DNA of 64,000 nt from positions 1,240,001 through 1,304,000 of the forward strand of contig NZ_AP019720.1 of the NCBI RefSeq assembly GCF_006739205.1, in the 5' to 3' direction. This stretch comes from Streptococcus mutans (lineage in GTDB: Bacteria; Bacillota; Bacilli; Lactobacillales; Streptococcaceae). Below, piece by piece: positions 9,876 through 17,920 of this stretch (its first letter is position 1; each line of letters starts with the position of its first letter). The notes beneath the pieces are model-generated. The model saw only the letters and a program-made list of their open reading frames with translations. It was not told where the DNA came from and made no database searches. The position numbers were made by a program, and so were the translations under genes.

Positions 9876-10571
9876 TTAACAATCCTTTAATGCTTTTATC
9901 TGCTGACCAGTCTTATCAAAATTCTTCGGTGATAGCCAGTTTTCAAACCGCTTTTTCAGTTTAGGCCAATCTTGATCAATAACAGAAAACCAGTCCGTAT
10001 CACGTGTCCGCCCCTTATAAACAACATGCTTACGGAAAGTTCCCTCATAAGTAAAACCAAGTCGCTTAGCAGCATTGCCAGAAGACTGATTTAGATGATC
10101 GCACTTCCATTCATAACGACGATAACCCAGATTCTCAAAAACATAATTCATAACCAAGTATTGTGCTTCTGTTGCAGCAGATGTTTTCTGCAAGGCAGGT
10201 GCATAAATCACGCGCCCCATCTCAAGCACACGATTTTTGGGATCAATGCGCATAAGCGAAAAAGTACCTAAAACCTTATCTGTCTCTTTGTCACGAATGG
10301 CAAAAAAATAAGGGTTTTCGGATTTTTCATAATCTTGGAGACGTTCTTGAACAGCTTCAGCAGTTTCAAAAGGCTGATCAAACATGTAGGTCCAATCAGA
10401 CGGAACTGCATTCTTCCAATAGAAATCAATAATGTCATTTAGATGTTTTCTGGCATCAATATGTTCCACACTGCAATAGCGACCTTCTAAAAACTTCACA
10501 TCAGGCATTTGACCAACTGCAAAATGTTCCAAAGTTTCTCCAACTTCTTGCTGATACTGATTAACTGGCAT
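9876..10571 (-). CDS. GNAT N-acetyltransferase (RimJ/RimL-like)
   Basis: 231 aa. Central region matches the RimJ/RimL branch: MGRVIYAPALQKTSAATEAQ, then YRRYEWKCDHLNQSSGNAAK and RLGFTYEGTFRKH. Such enzymes transfer acetyl from acetyl-CoA to protein N termini or small amines; the target is not evident. First gene of a two-gene unit with the Nudix hydrolase. Transcription comes from a TATAAT placed inside a perfect 16-bp inverted repeat at 10590-10624, so a dedicated repressor is likely. Confidence 0.85.
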   Translation of the reverse strand: MPVNQYQQEVGETLEHFAVGQMPDVKFLEGRYCSVEHIDARKHLNDIIDFYWKNAVPSDWTYMFDQPFETAEAVQERLQDYEKSENPYFFAIRDKETDKVLGTFSLMRIDPKNRVLEMGRVIYAPALQKTSAATEAQYLVMNYVFENLGYRRYEWKCDHLNQSSGNAAKRLGFTYEGTFRKHVVYKGRTRDTDWFSVIDQDWPKLKKRFENWLSPKNFDKTGQQIKALKDC

Positions 10572-10589
10572 AAAGAACCTCTTTCTATT

Positions 10590-10624
10590 GATTATTAATC
10601 ATTATAGCATAATGATTAATAATC
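10590..10624 (-). promoter_or_regulatory. Perfect 16-bp inverted repeat over the GNAT/Nudix promoter
   Basis: Arms 10590-10605 (GATTATTAATCATTAT) and 10609-10624, with a 3-base centre. The minus-strand extended -10 TGCTATAAT (TATAAT at 10601-10606) lies over the centre. The site is about 20 bp from the GNAT start codon. Perfect symmetry over a -10 box fits a repressor operator better than a terminator, because no T-run follows. Confidence 0.7.
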
Positions 10625-10767
10625 GTTTACGATTGATCGATAACTGACGAACATTATCTATCTACCTTAAAAAGAAAACCTATTAAATGAAATAAAATGA
10701 TCAGATAATCTTCAAATCTCCAGATTAAAAAATGGAATCACAAGAAGATTTTCACAACTAAAAAAGA

Positions 10768-10798
10768 AAAAGGAGTGAAAATGATTTCAACTCCTTTT
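10768..10798 (-). terminator. Terminator of the rplU-prp-rpmA operon
   Basis: Stem AAAAGGAGT with ACTCCTTTT, extended by a TGAAA/TTTCA stretch, then T-rich sequence on the minus strand. It lies about 90 bp after the rpmA stop. Confidence 0.8.
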
Positions 10799-10884
10799 AG
10801 ACTGAAGCCTGTAAAATACAGACTGTTCTTATTCCCTGTAAGAAAAACTTTAAAAAATTTCCTATACTCAAAAAGTAGTAACTT

Positions 10885-11178
10885 TTATTTTGCGATTGGG
10901 TAGACAGATACTTGTTTTTTATCGCGACCTTTACGTTCGAAACGAACAACACCTTCAACCTTAGCAAAAAGGGTATCATCTCCACCACGACCTACGTTAG
11001 CACCTGGGTAGATATGTGTTCCGCGTTGACGGTAAAGGATTGAACCACCTGTAACAGTTTGGCCATCAGCTGCTTTAGCACCAAGACGTTTGCTTTCTGA
11101 ATCACGTCCGTTAGATGTAGAACCGCCACCTTTTTTGTGGGCGAAAAGTTGCAAATTAGCAAGATTCATTTTTAACAT
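10885..11178 (-). CDS. rpmA: 50S ribosomal protein L27 (precursor with cleavable N-terminal extension)
   Basis: 97 aa. Starts [20 protein letters not shown]. Mature L27 begins AHKKGGGS; the first 12 residues are the Firmicute extension that the protease Prp removes after Phe12. Prp is encoded immediately upstream. L27 reaches the peptidyl-transferase centre, so removal of the extension is needed for function. Third gene of rplU-prp-rpmA. Confidence 0.97.
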   Translation of the reverse strand: MLKMNLANLQLFAHKKGGGSTSNGRDSESKRLGAKAADGQTVTGGSILYRQRGTHIYPGANVGRGGDDTLFAKVEGVVRFERKGRDKKQVSVYPIAK

Positions 11179-11199
11179 AATGTTGTGTCCTCTCTTAAA

Positions 11200-11535
11200 T
11201 TATTGGGTCATAATCTTAGCTGTTACAAATTCTGGAGAATTTTCAGCAAGATTAGTTATTCCTAGAAGAAAAGCTTCAAATAACAATTGAACTTTCTCAT
11301 CTGATTTATTGGTTATATACGATAAATCAATCTTCATATAACCGCCATCAAACTCATCCATTTGTAAACTAACTGTACAGTCTGCTAAAACTTCCAAAGC
11401 ATTAACCAAATTCATTGATAAAGTTGAAACAGCTGCGCATACGATATCAAAGCCGTACTCACCAGATCCAGCATGACCAGTCAGCTCAACGCTTTCCAGT
11501 ATGCCCTTACGGCGAATAAATGTTGCTTGAATCAT
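11200..11535 (-). CDS. prp: Ribosomal-processing cysteine protease Prp
   Basis: 111 aa. Small cysteine protease with the catalytic His at 21 (TGHAGSGEYGFDIVCAAVS) and Cys at 33, the spacing of the Prp family (formerly DUF464/YsxB). It cleaves the N-terminal extension of L27, whose gene follows 21 bp downstream and does carry that extension. It lies between rplU and rpmA, the standard position. Confidence 0.95.
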   Translation of the reverse strand: MIQATFIRRKGILESVELTGHAGSGEYGFDIVCAAVSTLSMNLVNALEVLADCTVSLQMDEFDGGYMKIDLSYITNKSDEKVQLLFEAFLLGITNLAENSPEFVTAKIMTQ

Positions 11536-11546
11536 ATCAGTTTATC

Positions 11547-11861
11547 TTAAGCGTTGATAGCTTTGATAACAACTTTGGTATAAGGTTGACGGTGACCTTG
11601 TTTACGGTGACTACCTTTTTTAGGTTTGTATTTGTAAGTAACAACTTTCTTTTGTTTTCCTTGTTTTTCAACAGTTCCAACAACAGTAGCTCCTTGAACA
11701 ATTGGAGTACCAACAACAGTTTTGTCACCACCGACAAGAACAACTTGATCAAAGGTTACTTCTGCTCCAGCTTCAACATCAAGTTTTTCAACATAGATTG
11801 CTTGATCGACTTCAACTTTAACTTGTTTTCCACCAGTTTTGATGATTGCGTATGTGCTCAT
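11547..11861 (-). CDS. rplU: 50S ribosomal protein L21
   Basis: 104 aa from [17 protein letters not shown]. The C terminus [19 protein letters not shown] is diagnostic of L21. An upstream start in this frame would add 41 residues from the leader RNA and is rejected; AGGAGGTGC sits before the chosen ATG. First gene of rplU-prp-rpmA, behind a strong promoter and a roughly 125-nt structured leader. Confidence 0.97.
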   Translation of the reverse strand: MSTYAIIKTGGKQVKVEVDQAIYVEKLDVEAGAEVTFDQVVLVGGDKTVVGTPIVQGATVVGTVEKQGKQKKVVTYKYKPKKGSHRKQGHRQPYTKVVIKAINA

Positions 11862-11987
11862 GATGCACCTCCTATAAGTTTTTGTTTGAGGAAATTCCTC
11901 CGTGAAGACTCGCCTAAATCGTGAGCTACGAAAGCTGCTTAAAAGCGATTTTCGTGCGGTTGCACAGGATGTGCATATAGTCAACTT
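11862..11987 (-). ncRNA. L21 leader-type structured 5' UTR
   Basis: Untranslated sequence between the promoter and rplU. It holds a GCACATCCTGTGC hairpin, a second long imperfect stem (AAATCGC ... pairing with GATTTAGGCG) and a GGAGGAATTTCCTC hairpin near the ribosome binding site. Firmicute rplU operons carry the Rfam L21 leader, bound by L21 for autoregulation. Assignment is by position and hairpins only. Confidence 0.65.
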
Positions 11988-11991
11988 TTAT

Positions 11992-12020
11992 AGTATAGCA
12001 TAGTCACTTAGGTATTTCAA
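11992..12020 (-). promoter_or_regulatory. Promoter of rplU-prp-rpmA
   Basis: Minus-strand TTGAAA (12015-12020), 17-bp spacer, TATACT (11992-11997) with TG one base upstream. A near-consensus promoter. Confidence 0.8.
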
Positions 12021-12034
12021 GGAGTACAGTTAAT

Positions 12035-12622
12035 TTATTTAGCTTTTTTCTCTTCAGTAATCGAATTAGGAAAAACAATAGCCAAAGAAACAAATAGAAC
12101 AGTATACATCATAGCCGATGGCCAAATGGTCAAACTTAAAAACAATCCTAAAGTTTTCAAAAACATATCAAGTTTTAGCCATCGACTCTTTTTGACAGAG
12201 AAAGTTTGGATGGCTTCTGCCTTTTGGTTTTCCTTAATATGCGAAAGATCACTCTGCATCCACAAATTTGAACAAGATATTGCTATCACAATAATACCAT
12301 AAAAGGACTGAGCAGCTGAATTATTGAAATCACTTGCAACCAGATTAGTGGCATAAGGAAAAAAAGAAGAGAAAAACAACATTAATAAAGACTGCCAAAC
12401 TGTTTTATTGGAAATACTTTTAATATCATGCCAATTACGATGCAATAAAACCCACATGGCTCCTAACCAAAAGAAGGAAATAGTATAGGCAAAGAAATTC
12501 ATTCGTAACTGCCATAGATTTTCCCAAGAAATAGGGTTTGGTTTCTTTAATTCTAAAACTAAGATTGTCATGATAATAGCCAGTATAGCATCTGTAAACG
12601 CAGCTAAACGTTCCTTTGTCAT
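12035..12622 (-). CDS. TMEM175-family potassium channel-like membrane protein
   Basis: 195 aa with about five or six membrane segments. The motif FTDAILAIIMT at residues 9-19 is the hallmark FSDxxxAIxxT of bacterial TMEM175 (formerly DUF1211). These proteins form tetrameric potassium channels without the usual selectivity filter. C terminus is short and basic. No obvious operon partner. Confidence 0.85.
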   Translation of the reverse strand: MTKERLAAFTDAILAIIMTILVLELKKPNPISWENLWQLRMNFFAYTISFFWLGAMWVLLHRNWHDIKSISNKTVWQSLLMLFFSSFFPYATNLVASDFNNSAAQSFYGIIVIAISCSNLWMQSDLSHIKENQKAEAIQTFSVKKSRWLKLDMFLKTLGLFLSLTIWPSAMMYTVLFVSLAIVFPNSITEEKKAK

Positions 12623-12646
12623 TGTAAACCTCTCTCATTATGTTTC

Positions 12647-13187
12647 CTACTGTACTGTTATTAGCACTAAGCCCAGAACCGCTCTTTTGACTAATTTTTG
12701 AAAACGTTCTAAATCAATACTCTGTTCCGTAGTCAATATCTGGTAGCGCTCCTGCCCCTCGTAATAGTAATGAGATGTCAGTTGGTATCCATTGCGCTCA
12801 TAAAAGGACAGCCGCTGTCTTCTTTGTTCACTATTTGGCGAATCTTTCTCGACAGGCTCTATCGTTAAAATAAGCGGTTTTCTTCCAGCATATTCACGAA
12901 TCTGTGCTAATATCATACTGCCATATCCTTTGGAGCGAACTGACCCATTAACAGCTAAAAAAAGGATAAACACCTGCTCCTTAGATTCAATAATATAAGC
13001 AAAACCAACAAAGCGTTCCTTATCATAATAGGCATAGCAAGTCACCAGAGAGCGCAAGCTATTTAGCAGCAAGCAAAAATAAGGAAAGCGCTCACCGCTC
13101 ACGAGGTGGAAAAGCTGAAAGATATAATCTTTTAACATCATGATAAGCTTTACTAAAAAACTTCACTTTTTGTTGAGTTAAAGTCAT
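12647..13187 (-). pseudogene. GNAT acetyltransferase split by a 7-bp tandem repeat
   Basis: A good start (ATG at 13187 behind AGAAAGGG) opens a frame that reads MTLTQQKVKFFSKAYHDVKR, then LYLSAFPPRER, and stops at TGA after 31 codons. The rest of a GNAT protein continues in another frame (RFPYFCLLLNSLRS, acetyl-CoA motif VRSKGYGSMI, C-terminal SFYERNGYQL). The junction holds two perfect copies of a 7-bp unit, CGCTCAC on the plus strand, at 13089-13095 and 13096-13102. Deleting one copy restores a single frame joined through PPRERFPYF. The internal start at 13141 has no good ribosome binding site. Either a recent inactivation or a contingency switch; a sequencing artefact is possible. Confidence 0.75.
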
Positions 13188-13217
13188 CGATTCCCTTTCT
13201 TATCAACCATATCTTTG

Positions 13218-14399
13218 CTACCATTTTAAATTCACCAATTCCTTCATTTCTTTATAGGCTGTATCAACCTTCTCTTTCATGGCACTATCTAATTTATGAC
13301 GATATTTGCCGCCTTCGATAAAATCTTCTAAAATCAAGACTCGGTAATCCTTATACTCATAACCTTCTGAACCTGTTTGCCCCTTGCCCCAAGACCAGAC
13401 CATGGTTGGATGGGCTTTAACCGTTTTAATATTTGTTTTGCCAGCTTTCTTTTCAAAAGTGACATCCATGAGCAAGCCACGTTCCGTCCAATAATTTTGT
13501 AAATTCTCATAGGACTGGTTAGAAATAAAATTGCCCATGGAATAAATGATAAACTTCTTCTGTCCGTCTTGCTTGACAACCTCTGATGGTTCAGCAACAT
13601 GAGGATGTCCACCAAAAATGACATCCGCTCCCCATTTGATCATTTTATGATAGAGTGTTTTTTGTTCCTCTGTTGGCTCAAGAGCATACTCCGTCCCCAT
13701 TTGCGGCATGACAATGGTCACATCAGCTTTTTTCTCAGCACTTTTGAGTTCTGCTTTTATTTTCTTTTCGTCAAGGTTAGAAAGGTGAGCAGCCTGCTCT
13801 TCTTCTGTTAAATTGCTTTCCATCCCATTGTAACCATAAGCATAGCCCAAGATAGCAATTTTAATGCCGTTGACTTTCTTAATTAGAAAAGATTCTTTAG
13901 CACGATCTTCTTTGTAAATACCAATCGTATCTAATCCTAAGTCATTAAAGGTCTTAACCGTATTTAAAGCACCCGAAAGCTGAGAGTCAAGAATATGATT
14001 ATGAGCCAAATCAACGACATCATAACCTGTATCTTTCATTGATTGAGCAGCTTCAGTCGGGGCATTGAAAAGAGGATAACCCGCTAAAGGATAATCAGGA
14101 CTAATGGTTCCTTCAAAATCACCAATAGCCAAATCAGCGCTAGAAATCCAACTTTTAACATATTCAAAATAAGGGTCAAAATCATAGGAACCATCGTTTT
14201 TTCTGGCACTGGTATAGAGAATATCATGATAAAGAATATCACCATTAGCCACAACTCTTGCTCTTTGGACTCCGTTTGATGATGTGTCTATTTGCTTTGT
14301 CCTTAAAAACAAATCATGAATGCCAGCCAGCAACAAACAGAAAAGAACGAAAGCTAAACAAATTACTATGATTTTCGTATCTCTCGTCTTCTTAATCAT
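13218..14399 (-). CDS. CapA-like metallophosphatase, membrane-anchored
   Basis: 393 aa. Single N-terminal membrane segment (about 8-30), then an extracellular PGA_cap domain: VANGDILYHD, IGDFEGTIS, DLAHNHILD and VIFGGHPHV are the metal-ligand motifs of the calcineurin-like CapA family. CapA of Bacillus acts in poly-gamma-glutamate export, but no capBC partners are here, so the role in this organism is unknown. A -10 TATAAT lies at 14418-14423. Confidence 0.88.
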   Translation of the reverse strand: MIKKTRDTKIIVICLAFVLFCLLLAGIHDLFLRTKQIDTSSNGVQRARVVANGDILYHDILYTSARKNDGSYDFDPYFEYVKSWISSADLAIGDFEGTISPDYPLAGYPLFNAPTEAAQSMKDTGYDVVDLAHNHILDSQLSGALNTVKTFNDLGLDTIGIYKEDRAKESFLIKKVNGIKIAILGYAYGYNGMESNLTEEEQAAHLSNLDEKKIKAELKSAEKKADVTIVMPQMGTEYALEPTEEQKTLYHKMIKWGADVIFGGHPHVAEPSEVVKQDGQKKFIIYSMGNFISNQSYENLQNYWTERGLLMDVTFEKKAGKTNIKTVKAHPTMVWSWGKGQTGSEGYEYKDYRVLILEDFIEGGKYRHKLDSAMKEKVDTAYKEMKELVNLKW

Positions 14400-14448
14400 A
14401 TGGTCACCCCTATGCTTATTATAACATTTTTAAGATAGGGTTTCATTG

Positions 14449-14489
14449 AAAGAAAAAACATTGAAAGATGTTTTTCCAATGTTTCTTTT
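14449..14489 (-). terminator. Terminator after thiI
   Basis: Inverted repeat of about 12 bp (AAGAAA..ACATTG with CAATGTTTCTT) about 50 bp after the thiI stop, T-rich on the minus strand. Confidence 0.65.
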
Positions 14490-14536
14490 ATTTATGATTC
14501 ATGAAGAAAATGATTAATATATGATTTTTCTTGTTT

Positions 14537-15754
14537 TTACAATAAATCTTCGATTAAGACATCAACTTCATCCTGACTTTCTTCCTGCGGTGTTATTTCT
14601 GTAATGTTGATGCCCGCTACAGCACGCGCAACCAAACCTTCAACATCTAACCTCGCTTCATACTGCTCCACATTCTTAATTTTAGGATTGGTTTTAGGCC
14701 GATCCGGTGCAAAAATAGTACAACAATCTTCAAAAGGCTGAATCGAAATAGCAAAAGTATCAATCTTCTCAGCAATATCAATAATTTCCAATTTATCCAT
14801 GGTGACCACAGGTCGAATAACAGGTGTTGTCGTAACAGCATTGATAGCTTGCATAGACTCTAATGTCTGACTGGCAACCTGTCCCAGACTCTCACCATTG
14901 ATAATAACTAAACCACTGCGCTCTTCTCGAATCCGATCGGCAATTCGCATCATGAAACGCCGAGTTAAGGTCATTAGATAGGCTTCAGGAGCTTTTGCCT
15001 TAATTTCTTCCTGAATCTCTGTAAAAGGCACTTCAATAAATTGAATATTGCCGCCAAATTTAGTCAATTTACGTGTCAAATCCTGTGCTTTTTTCAGAGC
15101 ACCGGGGCTAGTATAAGGCGGACTGGCAAAATGAACTGCTTCAATATTAACGCCTCTTTTTAGAGCAAGATAGCCCGCCACTGGTGAATCAATTCCTCCT
15201 GACAGCATCAGCATACCCTTACCTGCTGTACCAACAGGCAAACCACCCGCTCCTTTAATATTTTCATAAGAAAGATAAGCTGCTTCCTCACGAATCTCTA
15301 CTTTCAAATTGACATTTGGATGATTCATCTGCGCTTTGATATCAGGCAAAACGGCAAAAACTGCACTGCCCAAAACCTGATTAAGTTCACGACTGTCTAA
15401 TTCAAACTGATGATCACTTCTTTTGCTGGAAATTTTAAATGTCAAACCTTCATGATGAAGTTCCATCATAATTGCTTGAACAGCCTTCTCTAAAGCAGGG
15501 ACACTTTTTTCAACCTTATAGGAGGGAGAGAAGGCTTGAATCCCAAAAATTTGTTTAAGGGATTCTGCTACAGGAACATAGTTTGCTCCATTAAGATAGA
15601 TATGGGCACGATCACGATCCGCACGAATACTGACTTCAGGATAAATGGACAAAACATGTTTCATATTGCGTTTCAATTGATTGATAAAACGCATACGATT
15701 TTTACCTTTCGTTGACAATTCACCATAACGCACCATAATTTCTGAATACTGCAT
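14537..15754 (-). CDS. thiI: tRNA 4-thiouridine synthase ThiI
   Basis: 405 aa. N-terminal ferredoxin-like and THUMP RNA-binding domains (to about 165), then an AANH/PP-loop ATPase domain with [19 protein letters not shown] near 182-200. The C-terminal rhodanese domain of the E. coli protein is absent, as is usual in Gram-positive bacteria; [10 protein letters not shown] near 340 may supply the reactive cysteine. It adenylates U8 of tRNA and inserts sulfur supplied by a cysteine desulfurase, whose gene lies immediately upstream. Confidence 0.95.
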   Translation of the reverse strand: MQYSEIMVRYGELSTKGKNRMRFINQLKRNMKHVLSIYPEVSIRADRDRAHIYLNGANYVPVAESLKQIFGIQAFSPSYKVEKSVPALEKAVQAIMMELHHEGLTFKISSKRSDHQFELDSRELNQVLGSAVFAVLPDIKAQMNHPNVNLKVEIREEAAYLSYENIKGAGGLPVGTAGKGMLMLSGGIDSPVAGYLALKRGVNIEAVHFASPPYTSPGALKKAQDLTRKLTKFGGNIQFIEVPFTEIQEEIKAKAPEAYLMTLTRRFMMRIADRIREERSGLVIINGESLGQVASQTLESMQAINAVTTTPVIRPVVTMDKLEIIDIAEKIDTFAISIQPFEDCCTIFAPDRPKTNPKIKNVEQYEARLDVEGLVARAVAGINITEITPQEESQDEVDVLIEDLL

Positions 15755-15868
15755 AGTAAAAATAAAAGGTCATTGAATCATTAGAATAGAAAAAATCGAA
15801 ACAAGTCACCTAAATTAGAAACGACTTATCTCTTGTCTAAATTTCTCAGACCTTTTTGCCTTCCCTTC

Positions 15869-17011
15869 TTACCTTACTTTTTTTGTTTTTTCATAAATTT
15901 GTTTGAAAATGGTTAAAAATTGCTCCACCTGACTCATGTCATTATTTTCATCAAGACTAAGGCGAACGGCTGTTTGAGCAAGCTTGCTGGAAATTCCCAT
16001 TGAAATGAGGGTGCCCGCAGGTTTACCAGCCTTGGAGGAACAAGCTGATGTCGTTGAAATGTAAATATCATGTTCTTCAAAGGCATGAACCAATACCTCA
16101 CCACGCACTCCTTTGATACCAAAAGTTAAAATATTGGGAGCAAAATATTCCATTTCTGAAAAAAGAATAACATCATCATAATGCGATAGGCTATCAAAAA
16201 GAATTCTCTTCATAGCCAACAGTTGTTTTTGTCCTATTTTGGCTTTATCAAGAACAATTCTCAAGGCTTTGGCCATTGCCGCAATCCCCGCTACATTTTC
16301 GGTGGTGCTTCGAAAGCCAGCTTCTTGTCCGCCACCGTTCAAAAGAGGAGAAATCTTCTTCCCCGCTTTCTTATAAATAAAGCCAACACCACGAACAGAA
16401 TGAAATTTATGACCAGAAAAAGTCGCAAAGTCAACACGATCAGTCAAGTAATCATCCGTTGCTATCTTGCCAATTGCCTGTACAGCATCTACATGAAAAG
16501 AAATACTAGCCTTATCAGCTAAAAGCTTTGAAATTGCTTTAATCGGTTGAACAGAACCAATCTCATTATTAACAGCCATGATAGAAACTAAAATAGTATC
16601 AGGTCGCAATAGTTTTGCCAAGACATCAACTTTGACAAAACCCTTTTTGTCAACAGGGGCAAAATCAACCTCAAAGCCCTGAGTTTGCAACCATTTAGCA
16701 GATTCTTTCACTGCTGGATGTTCAATGTCAGATACAATAATATGTTTACCGTAACGCTGCTTTTCAAAGGCCAGACCTTTAATGACCCAGTTATCTCCTT
16801 CTGTACCGCCTGAAGTAAAAAAGACTTCATCTGTCCTTTTTCCTAAAAGCTCTGCAATTTGCTGACGAGATGCCTGCAAAATCCTGCTTGACTGACTACC
16901 TAATTGATGCAAGCTAGAAGGATTGCCAAAAATTTTAGTTGCCACTTCTTCATAGGTTTTGATTGCTTCCGGATAAGGAAGTGTTGTTGCTGAATTATCA
17001 AAATAAATCAT
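15869..17011 (-). CDS. Cysteine desulfurase (NifS/IscS-like, ThiI partner)
   Basis: 380 aa from MIYFDNSATTLPYP. Class V PLP enzyme: SGHKFHSVRGVGF carries the PLP lysine and TTSACSSKAGKP the catalytic cysteine. The short loop around that Cys and the position before thiI match the NifZ-type enzymes that feed ThiI with persulfide. ATG at 17011 is chosen over a GTG three codons upstream, because AAAGGTG is correctly spaced for it. Co-transcribed with thiI. Confidence 0.93.
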   Translation of the reverse strand: MIYFDNSATTLPYPEAIKTYEEVATKIFGNPSSLHQLGSQSSRILQASRQQIAELLGKRTDEVFFTSGGTEGDNWVIKGLAFEKQRYGKHIIVSDIEHPAVKESAKWLQTQGFEVDFAPVDKKGFVKVDVLAKLLRPDTILVSIMAVNNEIGSVQPIKAISKLLADKASISFHVDAVQAIGKIATDDYLTDRVDFATFSGHKFHSVRGVGFIYKKAGKKISPLLNGGGQEAGFRSTTENVAGIAAMAKALRIVLDKAKIGQKQLLAMKRILFDSLSHYDDVILFSEMEYFAPNILTFGIKGVRGEVLVHAFEEHDIYISTTSACSSKAGKPAGTLISMGISSKLAQTAVRLSLDENNDMSQVEQFLTIFKQIYEKTKKVR

Positions 17012-17110
17012 CTTTATCACCTTTTTAATACAATAGCAACATTATACCATATTTCACAAAACTTCTTTAGAGAATAGCATCATTTTTATGGCTTTTTTAG
17101 GGAAAAAGCG

Positions 17111-17116
17111 TATAAT
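17111..17116 (+). promoter_or_regulatory. -10 box for the Asn/Gln-rich protein gene
   Basis: TATAAT 18 bp upstream of the ATG at 17135, with no good -35. The gene has a perfect AAAGGAGG ribosome binding site. Confidence 0.5.
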
Positions 17117-17134
17117 ATTATCAAAGGAGGAATC

Positions 17135-17581
17135 ATGGCAAATAACTATTCTCGTCGTCAACAACCCACTAAAAAAACAAAGGGGACAAGTCGGAAACGT
17201 CCGACTGAACATATCAAAACAGGTTTTTCAGCACTGCAAAAGAGTGTTGCTATTATCGCTGGTATTTTAGGGATTATTACCGCTTTGATTACTATTAATA
17301 ATTATCGCAATAGTTCACACAATGATAAAAAAGATTCCACATCTAAAACCACTATCATCAAAGAAAAAGAAGTGGATGACTCAAATAGTAACAACAATGC
17401 TGCTAATTCTCAAGCTGAAAATGACAGCAATAACAATAATAATTCTGCAGAATCAAATCAAAACCAAACTGCAACAACAGCAAATGACAGTAACAGCAAT
17501 TCGGCTAATCAAAATCAAGCCAATAGCCAATCACAAGCAAATAATCAGCAAAATCAAAACAATGCTAATGCTGGTCAATAA
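17135..17581 (+). CDS. Membrane-anchored Asn/Gln/Ser-rich protein
   Basis: 148 aa. Basic N-terminal 30 residues, one membrane segment (about 36-56: SVAIIAGILGIITALITI), then a low-complexity tail of about 90 residues of Asn, Gln, Ser, Ala and Thr. The sequence predicts a short type II membrane protein with a disordered extracellular tail. It resembles small streptococcal proteins of the DUF6556 kind, an uncertain match. Ribosome binding site AAAGGAGG is ideal and a terminator follows at once, so expression is likely. Function unknown. Confidence 0.8.
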   Translation: MANNYSRRQQPTKKTKGTSRKRPTEHIKTGFSALQKSVAIIAGILGIITALITINNYRNSSHNDKKDSTSKTTIIKEKEVDDSNSNNNAANSQAENDSNNNNNSAESNQNQTATTANDSNSNSANQNQANSQSQANNQQNQNNANAGQ

Positions 17582-17585
17582 TTTT

Positions 17586-17621
17586 AAAAAGGTTGGGACA
17601 AAAAAGTGTCCCGACCTTTTT
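17586..17621. terminator. Strong bidirectional terminator
   Basis: 15-bp stem (AAAAAGGTTGGGACA with TGTCCCGACCTTTTT) around a 6-base loop, starting 4 bp after the stop of the Asn/Gln-rich protein gene. Confidence 0.9.
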
Positions 17622-17920
17622 TATTGCATAATGTTAGTTTAGCGCAGGAGTTGATTGGAATTGTCCCCCTCATTTTTCAAGTTCACCCCCTAAACAGTCC
17701 ACTGGATTGTTAAAGTATCCCTTGCTTTACAAGTGATCGCTCCAATAGTTTAGAAACTGTTGAAACTTATCTAATCCACTTTGCAAAAAATAAAATGACG
17801 ACATCAAATCACCAATTCATTCCGATTGACTGACTTTGCCTTATTCTCTTTTTAAATTTTCTTTTCTGAGTACTTTCAGATATGCTATAATGATGACACT
17901 ATTGTATCAAAGGACAAACA
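17622..17920 (+). other. Intergenic region upstream of folC
   Basis: No ORF or repeat seen. Near its end an extended -10, TATGCTATAAT (TATAAT at 17886-17891), without a good -35, probably starts folC transcription about 25 bp before the ATG at 17921. Confidence 0.5.

Noticed and set aside
17322..17642. 106-codon frame overlapping the Asn/Gln-rich protein
   Set aside because: Shadow frame arising from AAC/CAA-rich codons of the real gene; no ribosome binding site.
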